DNA from: Lingula anatina
Taxonomy: Eukaryota; Brachiopoda; Lingulata; Lingulida; Lingulidae
DNA: 64,000 nucleotides
Assembly (NCBI RefSeq): GCF_001039355.2
Contig: NW_019775637.1
Coordinates: 127,507-191,506, forward strand
Direction of reading: 5' to 3'
Position numbers and translations under genes: made by a program. Numbering within the stretch: the first letter of the stretch is position 1; each line of letters begins with the position of its first letter. This document shows, one piece after another, positions 1 to 12,285 of the stretch. The notes under the pieces are model-generated. The model had not been told where the DNA came from. It searched no databases and saw only the letters and a list, made by a program, of their open reading frames with translations.

Positions 1-241
1 ATCAGATTATAGAAAACGTACTCATTGGTTATAATTGTACAGCTAAAATGTTAATTTTGATGCCTAATCATGATTCTGAATCGAATGTATGATTCATGTC
101 ATAATATTTTAACATTTAAATTAAATGTCTGTCAAAGTTTAGAAGAATATGAATTTTTAAAAATATTTTTGGTAGATAGTGATATTTTGTCAGATAATGC
201 TTTTATCAGTTCAGCATCAATTGCTGTCATATTAATTTCAG

Positions 242-3200
242 ATTGAACCCGAGTTTTCCTGGGATTCCAGACTTGTTGGTCTAATACTTGGCTCATTCTT
301 CTATGGTTACATCTTCACTCAGATTCCTGGGGGTAAGGATTTCAACAAGATCATAAATTAATAAATAAATAGATAAATAAAAAAGAAAAGTAAGAGAATA
401 ATATTTATGATAACAATTGACACAACTTTTTACTGGGTGAGCAGTACTTGCACAGTTTAATGATACCAAACATAGACTTAATGCTGGGGTAGCAATTTTT
501 TTCGCTTAGCCAAATCACCACATTTTTGTCAATTTTTTTACCAAAAAGGTTATAATTTGGCTAAAAATGCCAAATCAAGCCCTTTTTCTTTAGCCAATTT
601 AAGTCAGTTTTAGCATTTGGTTAAATTGGCGAGTGTTAGCGCTACCCCAGTAATGACTCGTGTTAGTGAATACCAGTATGCCCACATACCAGTATGGCGG
701 CAAGTACATGCTCACACATGCTGGTACTTTGTATTACATATACACATTCAGGTTATTTCCCTTTTGATGCTGTGCTTGAAATGCCATGTCTTAGGGCATG
801 TTAATCTGTTAATCTGATTGCATTCAGCGAGAGTCCCTGCAGAGTAAGATTGATTTACATAGAACCATAGTCTCATTGGGAAAGAGCCCTTAGTGTTAGA
901 ATTATGTTCAGTCTCTAATAGAACCTATTTAATTGTGTGAATTCATAGGCTGGAAAACATTGCTTGAAATCCTATAGTTATAAATTAAAGATATTACTTA
1001 CATGTAATGTCTTCCTTCCCATATAAGACAGACAATTAAGGCAATAATATAAATATGATCTTATGTCTTATATAGGTATTCTTGCCAGTAAGTTTGGAGG
1101 AAGAAATCTTTTTGGTGGAGGCATATTTGTCACTGCGGTACTGACTTTGTTGACGCCATTATGTGTGCGTGGCAGCGTGTACTTGTTCATCGTGGTCAGG
1201 ATTCTGGAGGGGATATTTGAGGTAGGGAAGTGGATAAAATGCATGATTTAGGGGAAGTGTACTATGTTTTTGCCGTACAATCATTTCTGACTTGGGTTTT
1301 ATCTTTGAGTTTAGAGACTCTGCAGCATTTTAAGCCTCAGCTTACTATGATATGTTGAAAGTAATCTTATAATCGATAAATGGCCTTCCCTTACACAAGT
1401 TTCTTCACCTATTCCCATCTTCTCTTCCAAAATAGTATAAAGAGTAAAATGAGACAAAAACCACTAGTACATAATATAGTAAATTGTTCTCTTCTGCTGT
1501 TCAGTATATGTGGAGCTTCAGTTGGCTTAATTTTGCTTTCCCTCTGCCCTCTTTGTAGCTAAATCCTTGACCCAGAGTCAGAGATATCCACTGCTGCCAA
1601 TGAGACAGTTGTTGCTTGGTTATCATTCCCTATGGTTTTATTTTAGGGTGTGACCTACCCCTCCATACATGCTATATGGGCTAAGTGGGCACCTCCATTG
1701 GAGAGAAGTAAACTGGCTACCATTGCCTTCTCAGGTATGGGTTTTTACGGGTTTGTCGTGCCATTGCATATTGTGAAACTGATTGTCCTTTCTTTCTTTG
1801 TGATACTTTTCATGTTTGATATAATATGGCATAGCAAAAAACTGACCATTTTATCTTTGTGATACTTTTCATGTTTGATATAATATGGCATAGCAAAAAA
1901 CTGACCATTTTTGTTGTCATAGTTCAGCACTATGTGAATCTGGCAGCCATATTTTGTTTATACAGTAATAGATATAGCCATATGTTGGTTGACTTATCTC
2001 GGGCAGCCAGGTCTGAAATATAAAATCTCAGATTTAATTTTTATACCTTTAGTTATTTGGAGTTTGTTTTCTTGTGTTCTTCAATTTTGACATTGTTGCC
2101 ATTGCTACAAGGTATTATATTGAGGAATGTATTGTATAGCTACAATGTACTTCAGGCTCCTACATGGGTACAGTGGTCTCCATGCCTCTCTCTGGACTGA
2201 TGGCAGCCTATTTGGGATGGCCCTCACTTTTTTACTTCTTTGGTGAGTTCATAGCTTTTAAGTAAAAGAATGGGGTCTTTTAGAGGACCATTGCCTTCAC
2301 GTTTCTCCTTCAATTACCATTTATTAAAGGCAAATAGTTGTCGCTGAACGACGATTGACATGTCTTGTAACAGTTACAAATGGTCTAGTTGTCTTGCAAT
2401 CATCTGTTTAACCAATGAAATGTCTTGTTACAACACACATTAGGTGCTCTGGCAGTCATCATTTCAACCAATGACATGCCTTGTTTCAACACACTAGGTG
2501 CTCTGGCAATCATCATTTCAACCAATGACATGTCTTGTTACAACACACATTAGGTGCTCTGGCAATCCTCTGGTGCATCCTGTGGTTCTTGCTGATAAGT
2601 GACAGTCCCTCAGAACACCCCACCATATCCCAGGAGGAGCTGGAGTATATACAGTACAGTATGGGATACACTGACAAACAGACACAGGTACTCCACACAG
2701 GATGGAAGATAAAGGATTTATCGTTGACTCTGTTTTTTCTTCCACATATATCAAGTAAAGGGCCTCCGTATACTAAGGTCCTTGTGTTGTGACCATTTCA
2801 GTGGAATTAACAGTTAACAAGCAGCATGATAATTTTTGTGTGGTTATTTCATGAATAGTGTGTGATAATGAACATGCTTATTACATGTAAGTCTTAGGGT
2901 GGTATTTTATGAAAAGTAATAAAAAATTAATTCTTTTAAAAAAGGAAACTTTAGTTTAATCAGTAATTCCATGTACATGTAGTTTATCAGTAAAAAGTGG
3001 AAATTAAAGCCCATATTTTATTTTTCATTGACTTTGTGGTTATTTTGCACCATCGCAATTTCAGAATCTGCATCCGCCATGGCTGAAGATGGCGACCTCT
3101 GTCCCAGTATGGGCCATCATCTGCGCACACTTTGCTGAGAACTGGGGATTTTACACTCTCCTCACATCCCTGCCCACATTTCTGCATGATGTTTTCTCGT

Positions 3201-5565
3201 ACAGAGTTGCCAAGGTACCATACATACTATATAATGGCACTTCAATGCCCAAAAATGAAAATGGATTACTTACAATACAGTACTGTGTAGGTGGGGGGGT
3301 GGGGGGGGTGGGGGTCATTGCTTTAATGAGCCACTCTTTTGTTCAGAAAAGGTCCACTTTGAATCAAAATATGATCTACATGCTGTGCTATTTCTCAATG
3401 TGGGTCAAATAAGTAGTAAAAAATGTTTCACTTTTTTTTCTGAAAAAGGCCCCTTTTTGTAGTTGCTGGCAACAGACCTGTGGTGGACTTAAAAACATTT
3501 GAAAATATTTCTAAACTTGTCGTGATGTTTTGTTGGTAGATAATTAGCATAAACAATTTATTACTTCATATTATTATATTTAATCATCCATTGTATATAT
3601 TCTCTCTAATATATTGTACTTAATCAAAATGGCAAAGGTGTATTTAATTACAATAAAATTGCTATGGAGTATCTTTGAACATAGAATTATTGGATAAAGT
3701 GCAAGATACATTTAGGGTCTTTTGGTTTGTGAAATCTTTTTTATATTGAATTTTTAAATTGAACATTTATTTTATAACTTATATGATGTTGTTTCAGACT
3801 GGCTTTGTGGCAGCACTGCCGTATCTTGTCATGGGAATAGTTGTGCAAGTCGGTGGCCATATTGCAGACTTTTTACGGCGGTCAAAAAAACTTACTACTA
3901 CAAATGTTAGGAAACTTTTCACTTGTGGGGGTAGGTTGTGAAGAACAGCACCAGAGAAACTCCATATCATATAACATAACATATATTATAGATCTATTTA
4001 GGATGCCAAATTGGAGTGTCCTACACCTTAATTATGTTCTGAGGATATACTGAGCAGTCGAGTCCAATATGATACCGATTCATTGTTTTTCTTGGCTTGC
4101 AAACTTTAGGCTTGTTATGAGTACAAAAATTAATATTTAGAATAAAAGAGAATTACAGTATGCTATTATACTTCCCAGGATATTTTTCTTATTGAAATAA
4201 TACAAATGACTTTGCCATGTATGATTGTATAAAAGCAAGAAATATATGATAATCATATTATAATAATGAAAAAGTCTTACATTATGCATACCATAATTTC
4301 TGTATGTTAGTTTTGGAATTATTATCATTTTATCTGATATAATGACATTAAAAGTACTGCTAGAAAAAATATATTTGATTATAATCAAGAATTTTGGTCC
4401 AATGTATGTTATTACCAGATATGTATTTTTTCTTTGATAGCTTATGTGTTCCAAACAGTCTTCATGATAACTGCCGCATATCTGATGACTCCTGCTGCAG
4501 CCATTACTGCCATCACCATAGCAGTGGGCTTTGGGGGCTTAACCTGGGCGGGGTTTAGTGTCAATCACTTGGATATTGCACCACAGGTAAGAAACAAATT
4601 CTTGATATGGGCGGAGTTTTTTTTTTTTTTTTTGTGTCAATCATTTTCTTGATGTTGGCTAGATTTGGTGTCAGACACCTGTGTGTTACATTACATCTCA
4701 GTGGGTGCATTTTGTTTTCTGTTTTTTTTTTTCTTATTATATTCTTTAAAATTATTCCCAGCATCAACTTAAAAAAAAAATTTGAATCTGCAATTTAATT
4801 TACTGTATATTTTTACAGATGTCGCCATTATTTTCCTCAGAGCAGTAAACCACTTTCGGACAAGATTAGAATTCTTAATTATTTGCTTAATTTTTGTTAG
4901 ATTGAATTGTGTCTGTATATTTGCAAACTTTGGTGTCTTATTCCAGTATGCCAGTATTTTGATGGGTGTGTCCAATACCTTTGCCACACTTCCTGGTATT
5001 ATAAGTCCTGGATTGACTGGAGCCATTGTACAGCATAAGGTAACCACACTAGAAGTCTTCTAGGATCTTCTGTTCACTTGACATATTGCCAACACATTCT
5101 CATGAAATAAATTTGAATCCTATTTATGTACGTGTGACATGCTACAAGAACGTAACTTGAGTTGATAATATTTTCAGCATCAGTGTTTTGCTTTTGATTC
5201 ATGATTTTTTTTCAGTAATGCTTTTCAAAATTAAGCAAGTAATTACAAACTTTCTATCTTAAAAGAAAAAAGTGACTGAAATAAATGGCATTTGATGTAT
5301 GTGGATAGTTACCATATAATTGGTATGCTTTGTATAGTTTTTATATCATTTTATATCCTCCCAATTAACAAATCACCACAATTTTTTCCAGCTGGCTTCT
5401 GAATGGCGGATAGTGTTCTACATAAGTGCTGCCATCTATCTACTTGGGGCTGTGGTGTTTGGGCTATGTGCTTCTGGGGAGAGACAAGACTGGGCTCAGA
5501 TGCCAATGGGGTACATGCCTCATCTGGACCCTGATGAGGAAACAGAAGCAGAGGAGGAGCAATAG
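242..5565 (+). CDS. SLC17 family anion transporter (sialin / vesicular glutamate transporter type), 3' part
   Basis: Partial gene; the 5' exons lie left of the window. Ten exons: 242-332, 1076-1221, 1647-1734, 2156-2242, 2554-2687, 3065-3214, 3798-3930, 4441-4586, 4947-5039, 5392-5565. They total 1242 bp, 413 residues plus TAG, all with AG/GT borders and matching phases. Family signatures visible in order: [118 protein letters not shown]17 members are 12-TM major facilitator proteins that carry organic anions or phosphate. The missing part should be roughly the first 80-100 residues with TM1 and its loop. The acidic tail ends EETEAEEEQ. Which substrate it carries (sialic acid, glutamate, phosphate) cannot be decided here. 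Exon 2554 has decoy acceptors upstream. AATAAA at 5570 and 6329 are candidate poly(A) signals. Confidence 0.93.
1800..1912. repeat. Tandem duplication in SLC17 intron
   Basis: A segment of about 57 bp, beginning GTGATACTTTTCATGTTTGA, occurs twice head-to-tail with almost no differences. It lies in the intron after exon 1647-1734. No coding content. Confidence 0.85.
2351..2566 (+). repeat. Tandem repeat carrying the splice acceptor of an SLC17 exon
   Basis: Three near-identical units of 54-56 bp start at 2410, 2466 and 2520; a more diverged copy precedes them at about 2351. Each unit starts AACCAATGA and contains a TAG acceptor followed by GTGCTCTGGCA, the first bases of the exon at 2554. Acceptor-like AGs therefore precede 2444, 2498 and 2554. 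Only 2554 keeps the reading frame open: splicing at 2444 or 2498 runs into an in-frame TAG, because the last unit shifts the phase. Confidence 0.85.
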
Positions 5566-8500
5566 TCAAAATAAATGCCTGTAATTTATTGAAATAGTCA
5601 GTTTTAGTTTTTATTAATGTCAGTCTGTGTAAATGGAATTAATGTCTGCTCATTTAGTGTCAGTCGCTTAATAAGGTACCAGTACAACAGACTGTAGCAA
5701 AGGGTTAGATCCTATATCTACTTGCTTGGCTGAAAACGCTGAACCATGTTTCTCTGGAATGGCTTCCCAGCTTTAAAAAAGGTGCAGTTACCATGGCAAC
5801 CTGCCTGGAACTGTTGCTTGCATCAAATAAAAATTATCATTTTACCAATAAAAAGACACTAACATTCCTATTGGGGCCTGTTTTACAGAAGAAATTTAAC
5901 TGGCGATAAATCAGTGATAGACCCATTAAATGGGATAGTGTGCCTGTTTGAAGTAAGAAAAATGTGGCTGATGCTTCAAATATTTATTTTTTACCATATA
6001 TAATTATACATATATTATAGATTTATTCATATTCAGATATTACTTACATTATATATGTGGACTACTGCATACATATCTTGAACTGAAATAGACTACAGTT
6101 TTGGTATAAATAATATCAGTGTAGGCTAATTTTCGGACATAGGTTGTTGTGTAAAATGGTCTTCAAGCTTGGTTACTAATCTCTCAGATGTGTAGGAATG
6201 GGAATAGTTCAATCCTTTGTTGACATACAGTGTTAAGAATCTGGAATACTTGTTGTTATCATTGTTTATTTATTTAATGGTGCAGCTGGTTGTTGACATG
6301 TGTTAGCAGTGAAATTGTTGAGTATATGAATAAAGAATACTTGAAGCAGATATGAAGAATTTTTATGGAAGTGGGGAAATTGTAGAACGTTCCAAGACAG
6401 AACATTATCACAATATTATATTTTTATTGCTTAAAGTGTTATTGTCTCTATAGAATTCCGCACAGTACTTATTGTGAATTCCTGGTCATGAAAACAGACA
6501 ATTTACACAAATTACTTTTACTTAAAGGAATTCCCCTTTATATATTTACTAATATTAATATATTTTATGAAATGTATTCAGAAATATTTTCTAAGTATGT
6601 ATTTATTTACATCACACTTGCTCAATAGGACAAAACAGCTGAAGAAAACGGCAGTTTTGAGGGTTAACGCGTTAGCCATGACTTTTTACCACTATATCTT
6701 TATTTTATGAATAATTACGAACTTGTTAACTTAATCCCCTCAAGAAATCTCTGATAATGATATTTGTCCTGTGCATTTGTGAATTTTAATCTTTTTTTAT
6801 CAGAAACTGGTATTTATAAACATCTTCAGGTTTTTTGAAGATATTGCTTGCAAAATTTTCCGATTGATATTGTAACAGGTGTCTGTGGCATTGTATAACG
6901 GTGTTACAGGAAACAGACATTAATGAATATTGTATCCAACTGTCATGATTATAGTATCATATTTTCATGAATTTAGTTGCAGATGTTTTCAAGGAGGCTT
7001 TAGAATTAAGACAGAATACCTCTCTGGGATGAAATTGTGCAATAGCCTTGTTGTAATAAATGTGCAAGTTGAAAAAAGTTATTGATAAGTCTGCTTTGTT
7101 TTAAAGGAAAATGGTTAATATTCCATTAAATTATGTGAAGTCGTTATGGAAATGGCAGCATTGAAATATTACAGGAGTTACATCAAAGAAGGTTCTTTAA
7201 AATAGTCTGTTAAGGAAACAAGGAGATAACCAGCTTGAAAGTTTCTCACAACACAAGGAACTAGATGTAGACTATAAGATTAAGTGTTTATTATGACAAT
7301 CAGATATTTTGTAAAATTGAAGGTTTCAACACGTAACAGATATTTTACATAAAATACTTAAAACACTCATCAATGTTACCAGCAACCCTCCACCATTAAA
7401 ATAGATATAATAGGAGCATGTATTTATATGGACTTTTGTGGTATTTATCATTTTGCCAATGATACACACATAATAATTCAAATGATCAAGGGATCACACT
7501 CTTGAATATCATTATATTTTCAAAGGTACACTAATATGCATACTGATATCACTCCTCTCAATTAAACATTTTTAAAAGTTAAGGTTGATCTTGAGCACTC
7601 TTAACACATCTCACACTCATTTGGAGATGACATTTGTACTTCTCAAAAACATTCAATGGTTCTAAAATGGCAATTTAAAAATGTCTTGCTGAATTGTTTG
7701 CAATGCCTCTTACTTAATGGTGCTACCCAGCAAGTCACCATGGAAACTTTATAAATTTAAACTTATATCAGTTTAAAAAACTAAAATTGCACCTTACCAA
7801 GTTAACCTTGGCTTCACGCCAGTCCTTAATCTTATAAATGCTCTTTTCCTTTGGTCTGTCATTATTGATGAAAACTGGTTTCTCATTGTACCAACTATTA
7901 TTTACAGTGCTCCAGATGTCACTTTTTCCAAGATGAGCTGTTAGCTCTAAAAAGTGGGAGCAGAGGCTGTGATGTCCCTAAAACACTCCACAGACTTTGT
8001 TCAATGGTATGGCACGGTCTGGAACAGGGGATAAGAAGAAATGAAAATTTCTCAAAGAAAGCGTGGACATTTATCAAATGAAGCAGTATTGCTTTGAGTT
8101 TCCATTATTGTGAGGATTTCTCTTTTTAAAGAGAATTAAGGCTGATGCAATCACAGCCCAAAGTTTCACAAAAAGACTTCAAGTTTTTTCTCTACTTCAG
8201 TAAGAACTAAATTGCTGTAGTCCCTAAAATTAAAGTTCTTGTCTATGAGCACATTCAGAACAGCAAACTAACAGATCCACAGATCAAATATGTCCCACTT
8301 GTTGCATAATCCCTGCGCGGAATCTATACAATGTCTAATCATGAATTAAGCAGCAAGCTTTATAGTGGGTCGCCATATTTGATCTGTGGATCTGTTAGTT
8401 CTGGATGCCTTCTATAGCATTCTAGTCACATCTTTCTTCCTATAAGCATACTTAATTTAATGCCTATGAATCTGAGGTCAAAGGAGACTGAAATTTTGAA

Positions 8501-9628
8501 GTTCTCATAGGAAATGGCCCCTGAATTTAACATTTTACAAGACAGCTGTGTGACAGAATGTAGGCACCATTTCTCTGCAAAAACTCCCTAACCCCCATTT
8601 GTGCGTTAGTTTGTGAAAAAAGACAAGCTTTTTGAGTTTAAATGGCTAAAGATATGCCCAATTAGCCAGAGATTCAGAGAAGATGTCTCCCAGCTTTTTC
8701 ATTTTCACATTTCACTTATCCTTACTGAAGAAGTGCTACAATGACTGTGACCAAAATTTTTTAATAAATTATTAAAATAAAAATATTTGAAAATGAGAAA
8801 GCTGGCAAATATCAGATCTCAAGGTTCAGGAATTGACTGCTGTACAAATAGGCCAATATGAGGCAGCGTGCCAACATAATGGATATTCAAAATGTACAAA
8901 TTTTCAACTAACAATATTTTAAAACTCTAGGGAGAAACATGAATCCAGTATGGAAAGAAAACCTATTTTTAAAGTCTGATACAATGGTTCAGGCATTTAA
9001 GAATGCCAATAAAAATTATATTAAAAAGGAGCTTATATTATAGTAAACACCACAATTAAAATTGGCTACTCTCAATTTTAGTCATTTTTCTTCAAATCTC
9101 ATCTTAAAAGATCTTAATACTATACGTTAATACTGCAGATCCAGTAATTATAAATATTAGTACAACATAACAGTAGTTTTAGGTTGCAGGAGGTACATGC
9201 ACTTCATGAATAGTAGATACAACCTCAATTGGTTACGAATACAGTGATGATACATAGGATCATCATCAACAAAAACTTATAATGATAAATTAACAATAAA
9301 TAAATACATTGTGAGTTGAAAATGCTCAAATGAATACCTCCATCCTGAATCCACTATTGAAAATATAAGTTATAAATTCTGACATTTTTATCTTTTAAAA
9401 TCAATTCCTAAAAATTAACAGACCTGAATCCTGATGGATAAAAACTTTAAAACTGACAGAATTTCCTGTTAAAAAATATACAGTGCCATTATGCAATAAG
9501 CTATGGACCAAGAAATCACATCATTATTGCCAGATTCAAGGATCTGAAAGCCAGGTCGAGGGAATAGCCAGGGTCAGTTGTTGTTATATGACTGATAACA
9601 GTTAGTGCCTATCTACCACAAGCTGATT
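5566..9628. other. Convergent 3' ends of SLC17 and ETHE1, no gene seen
   Basis: AT-rich DNA with no long ORF and no recognisable exon. The left part is presumably SLC17 3' UTR, with a candidate AATAAA at 6329. The right part is probably ETHE1 3' UTR on the minus strand; TTTATT at 7287, read on the minus strand as AATAAA, is one possible end. A small inverted-repeat element sits at 8266-8400. UTR limits are not defined by the sequence alone. Confidence 0.5.
8266..8400. repeat. Small foldback repeat (MITE-like) in the ETHE1 downstream region
   Basis: The left arm begins AACTAACAGATCCACAGATC and the right arm ends with its complement (GATCTGTGGATCTGTTAGTT). The arms are about 27 bp and nearly perfect, with about 70 bp of unrelated DNA between them. 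If ETHE1 transcription extends this far, the RNA would form a long hairpin. No clear target-site duplication seen. Confidence 0.75.
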
Positions 9629-12216
9629 CTAGAATATTCCGCAAACTTGGTTCTTCGGCAGGGCATGATCTGAAACAAATGACAATGGTAAATAAAGCCA
9701 AGCAGCTGCAGCCTTTTAATCTTCACATTACGGTTTTATGTTCAGCTTATGTTTATGGATGTACCCGTTTCAGATTTGAAATCAGTTATTTAAACAATTT
9801 TTTTAAGCAGTAAAGCCATTTAATTGAGGTATTCTTTTAAAAGCAAAGCACAGGCACTAGTAACCATATGGCAAATAATCACTGTTAGCATAAACTTTAA
9901 AGCAAGTCAACTTGAGTTTTATTATGACCAAGCTGTCCCTCAGATGTGCTAACATGGCACCAATATTACCCAGGGACATCAACGTGACCCGGGATCTAAC
10001 CCATGGCAATTTTAAAAGCAAGCAATTTACCCATGTGGAAATAGCCCAGTTACTCACCAATCTGTTTAGGGTAAGGCAAGTTGAGGTTTTCCATAATTTT
10101 GATGAATTCTTCCTTAGACTTGGTCAGCCGAGGGTTACACTTCTTCTCCTCGGCCACTGTCGTCACACTTTGACCTGTGGGAGGTTAAAGAGACATATAC
10201 GAACCGAGCATCGATGGAACGAGGATTCCCAGTTACACATATAAACCACTTCTACTATTTTCTTATACAACTCAAATATAAAGTTGACGTGCTAAAGGAT
10301 AAACCAAGTAAATCACTCGATCAGTCATAAAAAAGCTTAAACTGTTTTGGTTGAAAACTTGACCTACTTAGACCTAGAGCAGGGTATCTGGTGGAAATGA
10401 TAATATAATATAATATCATGGACAGACTCATACCTGTGTACCTGTGCTGAGTAGAGCAGGGTTTCCGGTGGAAATGATAATATAATATTGTGGACAGACT
10501 CATACCTGACTAGTCATGTGCTGGGTAGAGCAGGGTATCCGGTGGAAATGATAATATCGTATCATGGACAGACTCATACCTGTGTACCTGTGCTGAGTAG
10601 AGCAGGGTATCTGGTGGAAATGATAATATAATATTGTGGACAGACTCATACCTGACTAGTCATGTGCTGGGTAGAGCAGGGTATCCGGTGGAAATGATAA
10701 TATCATATCATGGACAGACTCATACCTGTGTAATCATGTGCCGGGTAGAGCAGGGTATCCGGTGGTAGTGACAATATAACATTATGAACAGAGTCATACA
10801 GGGTTCCCGGATTGCCTGAAATTAAATGAACACTTGAATAATAATTAACAAAATACAAAAAATATATGCAATTAGGCAGAAAGAAATGCACAAGTTTACA
10901 GAACTGATTTTGCATCATGAGTGTTACATCTGCGAAAACTATCAAAAGTGAAAAAAATCAGAACTTAATCATGCATTCTTTTTCATAAAAGAAGAAAAAA
11001 ACTTCATATAGACTCAAAATGGAACAAATCTGAAATATCTGAAATACAGTGACAAAAGTCCTTAGTCATGTTTTACATAAAAACTTGAATGAATCTTGTG
11101 TGTGTGTCAGTACATTCAAGGCTAAATAATGTACATAGCACTGAAATATATATACACAGTCTTATGCATGCGCATACACACACGCACATGCACACACACG
11201 CACACATTACCTTGCTGGAAGTCTGTTCTACCACAGCCCCTGATAAGCAGGGCATCCCCAGTGAATGCAATTCCCTGTTCATGCCATATGAATGTCATAC
11301 AACCTGTAAGATAGATCAGCGTATGATTATCAACATATCACCAGAGACTTGAAGACGGGAGGGGGGGGGGGGGGGCAGGTATGAAGGCCGAAAAACACAT
11401 TCTGGAAAAGTCTGCTTGTACTGTATACATTCAATGTTATTTTGCAAGCTGGGTCAACTGAGAGGGTTAAACTGTGAATATCAATTTAATACTAACTTAA
11501 TAATGCAGTATGTTATGAAATCTTTAAAATTATGAAACAGCTCCTTGGAACATTGCTGAAATGCACGAAAGTTCTCATAGGGAGAATTGTCAAAATATAT
11601 TGGGGCCAATACTGACATAAGAAAACCTACCATCTGTATGACCGGGAGTTTTCTTTGCCTCCATCTTGAATTTCCCAAACTCAAAAGTATCCCCGTCATC
11701 TAGGTATATGTCTGCCTGGGCCCCACTGTACTTGGAAATAACGCTCTTACATCCAGCGATCTCCTGCTTCAGTTTGCCACTTCCTGTCACATGGTCTGCG
11801 TGCATATGTGTATTAACTGAAAGAAAATATTATATCCAATAGTTTCGTTTATAAGTACAAAATAAGTTTTCCATTCAACTGTTTCAAAAATGCCATGTAT
11901 GTTTTGCAAGAGAGCAATTTTTTATTATCATTTAAACATTTCTGTCAATCATTTTAGGATCACTCTTTACAAATTCCAAGAGACTAGTAGGAAAATGATG
12001 GCTACATAAGAAACATGACTGCGCATCCCACTGTCAACTTATGTCACCATAGAAACAGACCCTAAAACACATGACAAAGGGTATCATTTGTAACACATCC
12101 ATGCATCCTAAATATTATCTTACTACAGGAATTATAACAAGAATATGAGATGGTCTGTCACATCTCTAACAAAGGTCAAACCACTAAAACAGTACCTCTA
12201 TAAACTGATGGGGCAC

Positions 12217-12285
<69 letters not shown>

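Noticed and set aside
10321-10945. Minus-strand ORFs with repeated MSLSMILYY-like peptide
   Set aside because: They are the wrong frame of the ETHE1 exon 5 array and start inside the intron.
11089-11352. Plus-strand ORFs across ETHE1 exon 4
   Set aside because: They come from a CA-rich tract and the antisense of a real exon.
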